DNA from: Burkholderia sp. Bp8992
GTDB taxonomy: Bacteria; Pseudomonadota; Gammaproteobacteria; Burkholderiales; Burkholderiaceae
NCBI RefSeq assembly: GCF_003853705.1
Contig: NZ_QTQI01000015.1
Coordinates: forward strand, 1 to 64,000
Direction: 5' to 3'
Length of the DNA: 64,000 nucleotides
In this document: piece by piece, positions 1 to 8,189 of the stretch
How positions within the stretch are numbered: the stretch's first letter is position 1
Layout: every line of letters begins with the position of its first letter
The notes under the pieces: generated by a model
The model's input: only the letters and a program-made list of their open reading frames with translations
Database searches by the model: none
What the model was told of the DNA's origin: nothing
Made by a program: the position numbers and the translations under genes

Positions 1-123
1 ACCAGTGTCGTCGAGGGCATCAACAACACCATCAAGGTCATCAAGCGTCGGGCTTACGGGTACCGCGACGAGGAATACTTCTTCCTCAAAATCCGTGCCG
101 CGTTCCCCGGTAATCCGCGATGA
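1..123 (+). CDS. ISL3-family transposase, C-terminal end only (cut by window edge)
   Basis: The first frame is open from base 1 to a TGA at 121-123 and encodes 40 residues with the run EGINNTIKVIKRRAYGYRDE, followed by EYFFLKIRAAF. This is the recognisable C-terminal signature of the DDE transposases of the ISL3 (IS204/IS1001/IS1165) group. The rest of the element lies to the left of the window, so intactness cannot be judged. The 170 bases between this stop and the next gene should contain the right inverted repeat of the element, but its partner is not visible. Confidence is high for the family, low for the IS name. Confidence 0.8.
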   Translation, partial: TSVVEGINNTIKVIKRRAYGYRDEEYFFLKIRAAFPGNPR

Positions 124-293
124 ACCGTTTTTTTGCCGTTGCTTCCCGCACGATGCCCACGAGATCAATACCCCCGACGGGCTAACGCATCGGCGGGATG
201 GCCAACGGTAGGGTTCGGCGCATACTGGAGCCTCGTTCCAACCGCTCCGCCGCCTGTTGCCTGTCGCGACGGGCCACTGCCCCGAAACCGCCC

Positions 294-1115
294 ATGAAAC
301 TGAAGCTCGACATCGTCCAGCTCGCCGGCCGCGACGGCGACACGCACTACAACCTGCAGCGCACGCTCGAGGCGATCGCGGCCTGCGCGCCCGGCACCGA
401 CATCGTGATGTTTCCGGAAGCGCAGCTCACTGGCTTCCTCGATCCGTCGAATCTGGCCGAAGTCGCCGAGCCGCTCGACGGGCCGAGCGTCGGCGCGGTG
501 ATCGCGGCCGCACGCGAGCGCGACGTCGCGGTCGTGGTCGGGTTGATCGAGAACGATGGCGGCCGCTTCTACAACACGACCGTGTTCGTCACGCCGGACG
601 GTATCGCGCTGCGCTATCGCAAGACGCATCTGTGGGTGAGCGAGCACAGCGTCGTGCTGCCCGGCGACCGCTACGCGACGGTCGAATGGCGCGGCGTGCG
701 GATCGGCCTGCTGATCTGCTACGACAGCGAATTTCCGGAGACCGGCCGCGCGCTCGCCGCGCTCGGCGCACAGCTGATCCTCGTGACCGACGGCAACATG
801 GAGCCGTACCGCAACGTCCATCGCACGTCGGTGTCGGCGCGCGCGATGGAAAACCAGGTATTCGCGGCGGTCGCCAACCGCGTCGGCGACAGCGCGCACG
901 ACGTCGTGTTCGCCGGCGGCAGCCTGGCGGTCGACCCATACGGCAACCTGATCTTCGAAGCCGGCAACACCGAATCGCGGCATGCGATCGAACTCGATTT
1001 CGACCAGCTCGCCGCGTCGCGCACGGTCTACGACTATCGACGAGATCAGCGCCTGCACATCGCCGGCGAGCGCATCGAGCATGCGGACGGTCGGCGCGAG
1101 CTGCTGATTCCGTGA
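294..1115 (+). CDS. carbon-nitrogen hydrolase (nitrilase superfamily)
   Basis: A 273-residue cytoplasmic amidohydrolase of the nitrilase fold. The catalytic triad is visible: Glu42 in FPEAQ, Lys110 in RYRKTHLW and Cys142 in LLICYDSEFPE. Enzymes of this fold hydrolyse the C-N bond of amides or carbamoyl groups through a cysteine thioester; the substrate cannot be told from sequence. The frame is open further upstream (from 198), but the ATG at 294 begins exactly where homology-like sequence starts and gives the usual family length. It stands alone on its strand and converges on the AtuA-like operon; a link with that operon is possible but not shown. Confidence 0.85.
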   Translation: MKLKLDIVQLAGRDGDTHYNLQRTLEAIAACAPGTDIVMFPEAQLTGFLDPSNLAEVAEPLDGPSVGAVIAAARERDVAVVVGLIENDGGRFYNTTVFVTPDGIALRYRKTHLWVSEHSVVLPGDRYATVEWRGVRIGLLICYDSEFPETGRALAALGAQLILVTDGNMEPYRNVHRTSVSARAMENQVFAAVANRVGDSAHDVVFAGGSLAVDPYGNLIFEAGNTESRHAIELDFDQLAASRTVYDYRRDQRLHIAGERIEHADGRRELLIP

Positions 1116-1151
1116 CACGCCCCTGACCAAAGCCCGCAGCGGCGCCACGCG

Positions 1152-1466
1152 TCACGCCGGGTCGGGCACCTCGATCGCCAGCAGCGCCGAGCTGACCGAC
1201 TTGCCGTGCGCGTCGAGCGCGAGCGAGCGCGTCACGCCGCCGCCGAGCGCATCGCGCAGCACGAAGTTGAACGCACCGAGCGACGGCAATTCGTAGCGCA
1301 CGACGTCGCCGTGCACGATGCCCGCGAGCCACGCCTTCACCGCGTGCGCATCCAGATGCAGGCGCAGATGGTCGTAATGGCGCGGGTCGACGCAGATGAC
1401 CGATACGTTCAGCGTATTGCCCTTGTCGCCGGTGCGCGCATGCGCGAGTTCACGCAGTTGCATCAT
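1152..1466 (-). CDS. AtuA C-terminal-domain-like small protein
   Basis: A 104-residue protein beginning MMQLRELAHARTGDKGNTLN. It matches the small domain that is fused to the C-terminus of AtuA (acyclic terpene utilisation) in some bacteria and is a separate gene in others. The RTGDKGN motif is its hallmark. Its start overlaps the stop of the AtuA-like gene by four bases (ATGA), which implies translational coupling and a physical or functional pair. The biochemical role of the family is not settled; it is usually found beside acyl-CoA or hydroxy-acid catabolic genes. Confidence 0.8.
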   Translation of the reverse strand: MMQLRELAHARTGDKGNTLNVSVICVDPRHYDHLRLHLDAHAVKAWLAGIVHGDVVRYELPSLGAFNFVLRDALGGGVTRSLALDAHGKSVSSALLAIEVPDPA

Positions 1467-2821
1467 GCCTCCACGAATGAGAACGACGGCGTCACGGCCG
1501 CCCGCGGCAGCAGCACCGACTGCACGGCGATCACCTCGCGCGTCGACTTGAACGCGCCGCCGCCGCCGGCCGGCCCGTTCGTATAGAGCGTCTCGACTTC
1601 ATTGCCGATCCGCGCGGCTTCGGCAGCGCTCGCCGCGCGGCCGGCCACCCGCACGCGCACCTCGGCCGGCTCGCCGCGCACGGCCGGTGTCGCGGCGCCA
1701 TACAGCGAATCGACGCCGATCAGGTCGAAACGCCACTCGGTCGCCGCGACGCCGGTCAGCGCCAGCCGCTCGCGGACGATGTCGAGCGCGAGGCGCGCGC
1801 GTTCGAGCGCGCCCGGTCCGCCGTACGAGATCTGGCCTTCGCCGATGTAACCGTCGACATACGCGACCGACACCTTCAGCGTATCGGGTCGCGCAGTGCC
1901 GCGCCCGCCCGTCACGCGTACGCGGCCGACGGCCTCCTCGACAACGGCCACACGCGTGAAATCGGCGACGACGTCGGGCTGCAGATAGCGCGCCGGATCG
2001 TGAATCTCGTAGAGCAGCTGTTCCTTGCAGGTCGCCGCGCTCACGCGGCCGCCCGCGTGCGCCACCTTCGTGATCACGACCGAGCCGTCGGCCGCGACTT
2101 CGCCGATCGGGAAGCCGAGCCGCGCCAGGTTCGGCACGTCCTTGTAGCCGGGATCCGCGAAATAGCCGCCCGTCACCTGCCCTGCGCATTCGAGCAGATG
2201 GCCGACGACGGTCGCAGCCCCAAGCGTGTCCCAGTCGTCCATCCGCCAGCCGAATGCGTGGATCAGCGGCGCGGCGAACAGCGACGGATCGGCGACGCGC
2301 CCGGTCAGCACGACGTCCGCGCCGGCCGCGAGCGCGTCGACGATCGGCGCGGCGCCGAGGTACGCATTCGCGGACACGATGCGGTCGCGATACGCGGCGA
2401 CGTCGTCGCCCGATTCCTCGAAACGGAACGCGCCGCGCAGCACGACGTCGAGCACGTCGTCGCCTTCGACCGCCGCGACCTTCAGTCCCGCGATGCCGAG
2501 CGACTGCGCGATCTGCGCGGTACGTCGTGCTGCCGCGCGCGGGTTCGCGGCGCCCATGTTCGACACGATGCGCACGCGTTTCGCCGCCGCGACCGGCAGC
2601 ACGGCGCGCATCCGCGCGTCGAGCAGCGGGTCGTAGCCGAGCGCCGGGTCCTGCCGGCGCGCCTGCTGCGCGATCGCGATCGTGCGCTCGGCCAGGCATT
2701 CGAACACGAGATAGTCGAGCTGCCCGTGTTCGGCCAGTTCGACCGCGGGCTCGATCCGGTCGCCCGAGTAGCCGGCGCCCGCGCCGATGCGCACGCGCGG
2801 TTCAGGTTGATTTGCTGTCAT
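1463..2821 (-). CDS. AtuA-family (DUF1446) protein
   Basis: A 452-residue protein with the DUF1446/AtuA signature: an N-terminal RIGAGAGYSGDR segment, LDYLVFECLAERT near residue 40, and a central VLTGRVADPSLF segment around residue 170. AtuA is needed for citronellol/geranyl-CoA degradation in pseudomonads, but most homologues sit, as here, next to a transporter and a LysR regulator and have no known substrate. It lies 40 bases after the CitMHS gene and overlaps the next small gene, so the three form one operon: transporter, AtuA, AtuA-like. A role in catabolism of a di- or tricarboxylate-like compound is inference from the transporter. Confidence 0.8.
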   Translation of the reverse strand: MTANQPEPRVRIGAGAGYSGDRIEPAVELAEHGQLDYLVFECLAERTIAIAQQARRQDPALGYDPLLDARMRAVLPVAAAKRVRIVSNMGAANPRAAARRTAQIAQSLGIAGLKVAAVEGDDVLDVVLRGAFRFEESGDDVAAYRDRIVSANAYLGAAPIVDALAAGADVVLTGRVADPSLFAAPLIHAFGWRMDDWDTLGAATVVGHLLECAGQVTGGYFADPGYKDVPNLARLGFPIGEVAADGSVVITKVAHAGGRVSAATCKEQLLYEIHDPARYLQPDVVADFTRVAVVEEAVGRVRVTGGRGTARPDTLKVSVAYVDGYIGEGQISYGGPGALERARLALDIVRERLALTGVAATEWRFDLIGVDSLYGAATPAVRGEPAEVRVRVAGRAASAAEAARIGNEVETLYTNGPAGGGGAFKSTREVIAVQSVLLPRAAVTPSFSFVEA

Positions 2822-2861
2822 GTCCGTACCGTCGTCCAGCGGATCACGCCGCCGGAAATGA

Positions 2862-4160
2862 TCAAAAGATGCCCAGCACGACGCATGCGATCGTCATCAC
2901 GATCGAGGCGCCGAACAGCAGCGGGAACGTGAATTTCTGGTGCTCGGCCAGCTCGATCCCGCACAGGCCGACGACGAGGAACGTCGCGGGCGTCAGCGGG
3001 CTGACCGGGAACCCCGTCGTCATCTGGCCGAGCAGCGCGGCCTGCCCGACCTGTACGGCCGGCACGCCGAGCTGGCCGGCCACTTCCGCGATCACGGGCA
3101 GCACGCCGAAGTAGAACGAATCGGGATCGAACAGCATGCTGAGCGGCATCGAGGCGATACCGAGCACGACCGGAATGTGGCCGGCCATCGACGGCGGCAC
3201 GAAGCCGACCGCCGCTTGCGCCATCGCCTTCAGCATCCCGCTGCCCTGCATGATCCCCGTGAACACGCCGGCCGCGAGCAGGATGCCGGCCATCATCAGC
3301 GCGGCGCGCGCATGCGCGTCGATGCGCTTTCTCTGCATGTCGACGTCCGGGTAATTCACCATCAACGCGATGCACAGCCCGACCATGAACATGATCGCGG
3401 GCGGAATCTTCTCGCCCATCACGACCATCGTGCCGAGCACGACGAGCGTCAGCACGAGGTTGAACCAGAACAGGTGCGGGCGGCGCAGCGCCTGCTCGTC
3501 GGGCGTCAGTTCGCGCTTCGGCAGCGGGATCGACGCATCGTCGCGCGACAGGCCGAGGCGCTTCTCCTCACGCCGCCCGAGCCAGTACGCGATGCCGAAC
3601 ACGAACACGAGCCCGATCGCCTGCACCGGGATCAGCGGATTGAACAGCGCCGACACCGGCAGGTGCAGCGACGCCGACGCGCGGATCATCGGCCCCGTCC
3701 ACGGCAGGAAATTGATGCCCGCGGCCATCGACACGGCGGCGGCCAGCACGCGCCGGTCCATCTTCAGCCGGTCGTACAGCGGCAGTACGGCCGGAATCGT
3801 CACGAGAAAGCAGACGGCGCCCGAGCCGTCGAGGTGGATCAGCAGCGCGAGCAGCGTCGTGCCCATCACGATGCGCGTGGGCCGCGTGCCGACCGCGCGC
3901 AGGATCCGGTCGATGATCGGGTCGAGCGTGCCGGCGTCGGTGATCGTCCCGAAATACAGGATCGCGAACACGAACATCCCGACGACGGGCGCGAGGCCCT
4001 TCAACCCGTCGATCACGAACTTGCTGGTGTGCAGCCCGAAGCCGCCGATCAGCGACGCGGCGATCGGCACGAGGATCAGCGCGACGAGCGGCGACATCCG
4101 CTTCGACAGAATCGCGGCCAGCAGCACGACGATCGTGCCCAGCCCGAGTAACGGCAGCAT
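2862..4160 (-). CDS. CitMHS-family citrate/carboxylate:cation symporter
   Basis: A 432-residue polytopic inner-membrane protein with about 12 hydrophobic segments and an almost symmetrical layout. The start, MLPLLGLGTIVVLLAAILSK, and segments such as INFLPWTGPMIRASASLH and DPDSFYFGVLPVI are typical of CitMHS symporters, which import citrate or related tricarboxylates with protons or a divalent metal. It is the first gene of the operon with the AtuA pair and is divergent from a LysR gene across a 97-base gap. The gap contains an AT-rich stretch (about 4208-4240) suited to LysR binding. Substrate is unproven. Confidence 0.85.
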   Translation of the reverse strand: MLPLLGLGTIVVLLAAILSKRMSPLVALILVPIAASLIGGFGLHTSKFVIDGLKGLAPVVGMFVFAILYFGTITDAGTLDPIIDRILRAVGTRPTRIVMGTTLLALLIHLDGSGAVCFLVTIPAVLPLYDRLKMDRRVLAAAVSMAAGINFLPWTGPMIRASASLHLPVSALFNPLIPVQAIGLVFVFGIAYWLGRREEKRLGLSRDDASIPLPKRELTPDEQALRRPHLFWFNLVLTLVVLGTMVVMGEKIPPAIMFMVGLCIALMVNYPDVDMQRKRIDAHARAALMMAGILLAAGVFTGIMQGSGMLKAMAQAAVGFVPPSMAGHIPVVLGIASMPLSMLFDPDSFYFGVLPVIAEVAGQLGVPAVQVGQAALLGQMTTGFPVSPLTPATFLVVGLCGIELAEHQKFTFPLLFGASIVMTIACVVLGIF

Positions 4161-4257
4161 CGGTGTCTCCTACCTTGTCTTTTGTTGGAGACGAGCGTAA
4201 GGTCGGCGCAGCGATAGCACAATTGAAATGATTTGATCGCAGCAATCACGAACCGTT

Positions 4258-5154
4258 ATGGATCTGAATCTTCGCGACATTCGCGCCTTCGTCACCGTCG
4301 CGCATGCCGGCAACTTCACACGCGCGGCGGCACGCCTGCACCTGTCGCAGCCGGCGCTGACCGTGCAGATCCGCCGGCTCGAGGAGATCGTCGGCGCGCG
4401 CCTGTTCGACCGCAACAGCCGCAGCGTCGCGCTCACGCAGACCGGGCGCGAGCTGCTGCCGCTCCTGCAGCGCTCGCTCGACGACATGGAGCGCGTGCTG
4501 CGCGATGCACGTGCGCTCGGCGAAGGCACGAGCGGCACGGTGCGGCTCGCGTGCCTGCCGACCTTTGCCTCCAGCGTGCTGCCGGAGCTGATCCAGTCGT
4601 TCCGGCGTGATGTGCCGCGCGCGGGCTTCGAGATCCGCGACGGCGTCGCGAGCCTCGTCACCGCACTCGTGCGCAACGAGGAAGCCGATCTCGGGCTGAC
4701 CGGCGGCGACACGTTCGACGCGTCGCTGGAGGTGCTGTACGTGGGCGCCGACCGGCTCGTCGCCGTCTGCCCGATGGATCATCCGCTCGCGCGCAAGCGC
4801 CGCGTCACCACCGCCGACGTCGCCGCCGTGCCGCTCGTGCTCACCGCGCAAGGCACCAGCGTGCGCAGCGTCGTCGACGCCGCGCTGGAAGCGGCCGGCT
4901 GCACGCCCGACATCGCGTGCGAGCCGACCTACATGATGACCGCCGTCGCGATGGTGCGCGGCGGCCTCGGCGTGACGATCCTGCCCGCGACCGCACGCGA
5001 GGTGCGCGCCGAGCCCGAGCTGGTCGCGAAGCCGATCGACGATCCCGCGTTCGTGCGGCCGATCGCGCTCGTCGCGAAACGCGGGCGCACGCTGCCGCGC
5101 GTCGCGCAGGCGTTCGCCGAGGCAATGCTGGCGGAATTGAAAAAGCGCGCGTGA
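4258..5154 (+). CDS. LysR-type transcriptional regulator (divergent from CitMHS operon)
   Basis: A 298-residue regulator with an N-terminal winged helix-turn-helix (MDLNLRDIRAFVTVAHAGNF, then ARLHLSQPALTVQIRRLEE, about residues 1-60) and a periplasmic-binding-protein-like effector domain to the C-terminus. It is read away from the CitMHS/AtuA operon with 97 bases between, the classic arrangement in which a LysR protein controls the divergent operon and itself in response to a pathway metabolite. The ligand cannot be read from sequence. The gene converges on the flavin reductase gene. Confidence 0.9.
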   Translation: MDLNLRDIRAFVTVAHAGNFTRAAARLHLSQPALTVQIRRLEEIVGARLFDRNSRSVALTQTGRELLPLLQRSLDDMERVLRDARALGEGTSGTVRLACLPTFASSVLPELIQSFRRDVPRAGFEIRDGVASLVTALVRNEEADLGLTGGDTFDASLEVLYVGADRLVAVCPMDHPLARKRRVTTADVAAVPLVLTAQGTSVRSVVDAALEAAGCTPDIACEPTYMMTAVAMVRGGLGVTILPATAREVRAEPELVAKPIDDPAFVRPIALVAKRGRTLPRVAQAFAEAMLAELKKRA

Positions 5155-5193
5155 ACCGCGCGCCCTGAAGCGAATGGGCTGGTCGCCCGACGC

Positions 5194-5778
5194 TTACTGC
5201 GCGTCCGGATCGACGTGCAGCGATTCGCCGATCGCATAGAAATTGCCGCCCGCGATGTAGTGCAGGCTGCGCAGCGCGGGATCGGCCGATTCGAAATACC
5301 AATGGCCGTCACGGAATACGCGCGTGTCGGACCATGCACCGACCACTTCGCCGATGAACAGGTCGTAGGTCTGCTGGTTGTGCGGCTCGGGGATCAGCTT
5401 GCACGCGAGCCAGCCCGAGCAGCCGGCGACGAACGGCAGGTCGTGCCCCTCGACGTCGAACAGCTCGACGCCCGCTTCGCGCAGCTTGTCGGGCCGTTCC
5501 GCGAGACTGTGGCTGCCGACCGCATGCGTGAGCTGCAGCTGCGCGGCAGTCGGCACCTGGATCACGAACGTGCCGCTGCGCTCGACGAGCTCGCGCGTCA
5601 TCGCGGACTTGTCGAGCACGACCGTCAGCTTCGGCGGCAGAAAATCCAGCGCGCACGCCCACGCGGCCGCCATCACGTTGTCGACGCCGTCTTGGCGGGC
5701 CGACACCAGCACGGTCGGGCCGTGGTTGAGGAGGCGGTACGCTTTCTTCAGCTCCACCGGAGCGATGTGACTGTCCAT
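5194..5778 (-). CDS. flavin reductase-like (FMN-binding split barrel) protein
   Basis: A 194-residue protein of the flavin reductase/DIM6 type: LLNHGPTVLVSARQDGVDNV, AWACALDFLPPKLTVVLD and SGTFVIQVPTA follow the split-barrel order of FMN-binding domains, ending with FIGEVVGAWSDTRVFRDGHW. Such proteins reduce FMN for a monooxygenase or act as stand-alone flavoproteins. The ATG at 5778 is chosen because an AAGGAA ribosome site lies just upstream; nine further codons are open before it. No partner monooxygenase is adjacent, so the role is open. Confidence 0.8.
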   Translation of the reverse strand: MDSHIAPVELKKAYRLLNHGPTVLVSARQDGVDNVMAAAWACALDFLPPKLTVVLDKSAMTRELVERSGTFVIQVPTAAQLQLTHAVGSHSLAERPDKLREAGVELFDVEGHDLPFVAGCSGWLACKLIPEPHNQQTYDLFIGEVVGAWSDTRVFRDGHWYFESADPALRSLHYIAGGNFYAIGESLHVDPDAQ

Positions 5779-5910
5779 ACGGGTTCCTTGGAGAACGGCG
5801 CGCACGGACGGATGCCGTGCGGCGCGGCGCCGGCCGGCGCAGCTGCGCGCGCCCGGGCCGCAGGCCGCATTCTCGCACCCAATTTCAATCGACGCTGGCG
5901 CTGCCGCCGG

Positions 5911-6336
5911 TCACTTCGCGAACAGCTGGCCGATGTCGCGGAACGCCTTGAATTCGAGTGCATTGCCGCACGGGTCGAACAGGAACATCGTCGCCTGTTC
6001 GCCGACCTGCCCCTGGAACCGCACATACGGCTCGATCACGAAGGTCACGCCGAACGAACGCAGCCGCTCGGCCAGCGCTTCCCAGCTCGGCCAGTCGAGC
6101 ACGATCCCGAAATGCGGCACCGGCACGTCATGACCGTCCACGGCATTCGTGTGCGCGCCTTCCTGCGACGCGGTCTTCGGATGTTCGTGGATCACGAGCT
6201 GGTGCCCGTAGAAGTCGAAGTCGACCCACTGCGCGCTCGAGCGCCCTTCCGCCAGCCCGAACACACGGCCGTAGAAATCGCGCGCGGCCGGCAGGTCGTA
6301 GACCGGAATCGCCAGGTGAAACGGGGAAAGACTCAT
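5911..6336 (-). CDS. VOC-family (glyoxalase/dioxygenase fold) protein
   Basis: A 141-residue protein made of two beta-alpha-beta-beta-beta modules of the vicinal-oxygen-chelate fold. Candidate metal ligands are visible: His8 in SPFHLAIPV, the His in [12 protein letters not shown] and the Glu in [17 protein letters not shown] near the end is typical of the superfamily. Members include glyoxalases, ring-cleaving dioxygenases and fosfomycin-resistance enzymes; this one is a generic single-domain member with no assignable substrate. It is divergent from the LysR gene at 6449, with an AT-rich gap (6403-6440) between, so the LysR protein probably controls it. Confidence 0.85.
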   Translation of the reverse strand: MSLSPFHLAIPVYDLPAARDFYGRVFGLAEGRSSAQWVDFDFYGHQLVIHEHPKTASQEGAHTNAVDGHDVPVPHFGIVLDWPSWEALAERLRSFGVTFVIEPYVRFQGQVGEQATMFLFDPCGNALEFKAFRDIGQLFAK

Positions 6337-6448
6337 GGTTGCCTCGTGAAGAAACGCTCGCGTGGCGCGAGGACGGCACCATGGTAGACAAGGTCGAGCA
6401 AAAATTAAATCAATATATACTTTCGCGATTCACAAACGGAATTGATGA

Positions 6449-7339
6449 ATGATCCGCGAGCTGAAAACCCTCGTCGCCGTCGCCCGGGAAGGCACGTTCG
6501 CCGCCGCCGGCAACCGTATCGGGCTCACGCAGGCCGCCGTCAGCGCGCAAATGCAGCGTCTCGAGGCCGAGCTCGGCTTCGCGCTGTTCGACCGGCAAGG
6601 CCGGTCGGCGCGGCTCAACGACAGGGGTCATCACGTGCTCGACCAGGCGCAGGCGCTGATCGGCCTGTACGAGAACCTGAGCTCGACGGCGCCGGGCTCG
6701 CCGGCCGCCGTGCGCGTGACGATCGGCGCGATCGCGTCGGTGCAGGGCGCGCTGCTGCCGGCCGCGCTGGCCGAGTTCCATCGCCGGCATCCCGCGTGCC
6801 GGACGCGCGTGATCCCCGGGCTGTCTATCGAGCTGGTGAACCGGGTCGATACGGGCGAGATCGACATGGCCGCGATCATCCGCCCGCCGTTTTCGCTGCA
6901 AAGCGACCTGCACTGGACGACGCTCACGCAGGAGCCGTTCCGGCTGATCGTGCCGCGCGGCGTGAAGGGCAAGGACTGGGCCGAACTGCTCGCGAGCGAA
7001 CCGTTCGTGCGCTACGATCGTGCGTCGTTCGGCGGCCGCCAGGTCGATCGCTTCCTGCGCAAGATGCACATCGCGGTACGCGACACCTGCGAACTCGACG
7101 AGCTCGATGCGATCGTCAAGCTCGTCGAAAACGGCGTCGGCATCGCGATCGTGCCGCAGACGGCCGTATATCGCCGCTGGCCGGCCGGCGTGCGCGCGAT
7201 CGACCTCGGACCGCACACGTTCCACCGCGACATCGGGCTCGTGCATCGTGCACGGCGCACGATGCCGGAACCGGCACAACAGCTCGCGCAGCTGATCGAA
7301 ACGGCGGCGCGGATCGGCGTGCCGTCGCGTCCCGCCTGA
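6449..7339 (+). CDS. LysR-type transcriptional regulator
   Basis: A 296-residue LysR protein. The N-terminal helix-turn-helix reads MIRELKTLVAVAREGTFAAA, then NRIGLTQAAVSAQMQRLEAE, followed by LFDRQGRSARLNDRGHHVL; the remainder is a two-lobed effector domain (KLVENGVGIAIVPQTAVYRR near residue 235). The 112-base gap to the divergent VOC gene has a run rich in A and T ending in TCAATATATAC, compatible with a LysR operator. The likely target is the VOC gene; effector unknown. Confidence 0.9.
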   Translation: MIRELKTLVAVAREGTFAAAGNRIGLTQAAVSAQMQRLEAELGFALFDRQGRSARLNDRGHHVLDQAQALIGLYENLSSTAPGSPAAVRVTIGAIASVQGALLPAALAEFHRRHPACRTRVIPGLSIELVNRVDTGEIDMAAIIRPPFSLQSDLHWTTLTQEPFRLIVPRGVKGKDWAELLASEPFVRYDRASFGGRQVDRFLRKMHIAVRDTCELDELDAIVKLVENGVGIAIVPQTAVYRRWPAGVRAIDLGPHTFHRDIGLVHRARRTMPEPAQQLAQLIETAARIGVPSRPA

Positions 7340-7354
7340 CCGGCGCGTGGGCGC

Positions 7355-8134
7355 TCAACGCCGCCCGGCTGCCCAGTCGACGGCCGCGTCGAACAGCGCA
7401 ACGCCGGCCGGCGACAGGTTCGTGAACGTGTCGTTGTCGAGGAAGAACATCACGCGGCGTGCCGGTGCGAGCGCCTCGTAGTCCATCGTCGCGCCCTTCT
7501 CGTACGCGAAGACCGCGGCCTTGTCGGGCTGTCCGTACACGGTCGCGATCGTGATCGCGCCGAGCCCCGGCTTGCCCCAGCTCATCGGCGCCTGCTTGCC
7601 GTACACGTTGGTTGCGCCGGCCGGCAAGCCGGCCGCAATCGGATGCGGCGCGTTGACGAGCCACAGGTAGCGCTCCTTGCCCGTTTCGCCGAAATCGACG
7701 TCGTGCCGCTTGCCCGTCATCGCGAGATCGTCGAGCAGGTCGTTTTCCCATGTGACGAGCGGCTTGTCGAGCGTGCGCCAGCCGGGCCGCACGTTCTTCG
7801 ACGACACCGTCGACGAGATCACGACCAGGTCGGCGTCGCGCGCCGCATCGGGTGTGGCCGACTCGTCGATCAGGCGCACCGCGTAGCCGCGTTCGCCGAG
7901 GTGCTGGCCGATGCGTTCGTCGACCTTCAGGTTCGGGCCGCGCAACTGCACGAGCATCGCGACGCGCGTGACGGCCGGCGGCGCATCGGCGGCGAACGCA
8001 GGCGCCGATACGCCGACGCCAACGCCCGCGGACAGTGCGAGCACCGAGCCCGCGATCGCGCGCAATGCGCGGCGCCGTGCATCGCCGCCACCGGCAACGG
8101 CGCGCGCGGCGCCGGTCTTCATCTTCAGGGTCAT
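7355..8134 (-). CDS. exported protein of unknown function, amidotransferase-like fold
   Basis: A 259-residue predicted periplasmic protein. The N-terminus has basic residues, then a hydrophobic stretch (LRAIAGSVLALSAGVGVGVS) and an APAFAAD cleavage region. The mature part starts VTRVAMLVQLRGPNLKVDER, continues DADLVVISSTVSS, and has FFLDNDTFTNLSPAGVALFD near its end. This alternation resembles class-I glutamine-amidotransferase/ThuA-like flavodoxin-type folds, but no catalytic triad is evident. The ATG at 8134 is preceded by GGAG; a slightly longer start is possible. It is the last gene behind the TonB receptor, 55 bases downstream, so it may assist uptake of the same ligand. Function unknown. 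Confidence 0.6.
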   Translation of the reverse strand: MTLKMKTGAARAVAGGGDARRRALRAIAGSVLALSAGVGVGVSAPAFAADAPPAVTRVAMLVQLRGPNLKVDERIGQHLGERGYAVRLIDESATPDAARDADLVVISSTVSSKNVRPGWRTLDKPLVTWENDLLDDLAMTGKRHDVDFGETGKERYLWLVNAPHPIAAGLPAGATNVYGKQAPMSWGKPGLGAITIATVYGQPDKAAVFAYEKGATMDYEALAPARRVMFFLDNDTFTNLSPAGVALFDAAVDWAAGRR

Positions 8135-8189
8135 CCGGGTCTTCTCCAAAACCGCGCGCCGGCGCACCGGCCGCGCGGCGATTGCGTGG

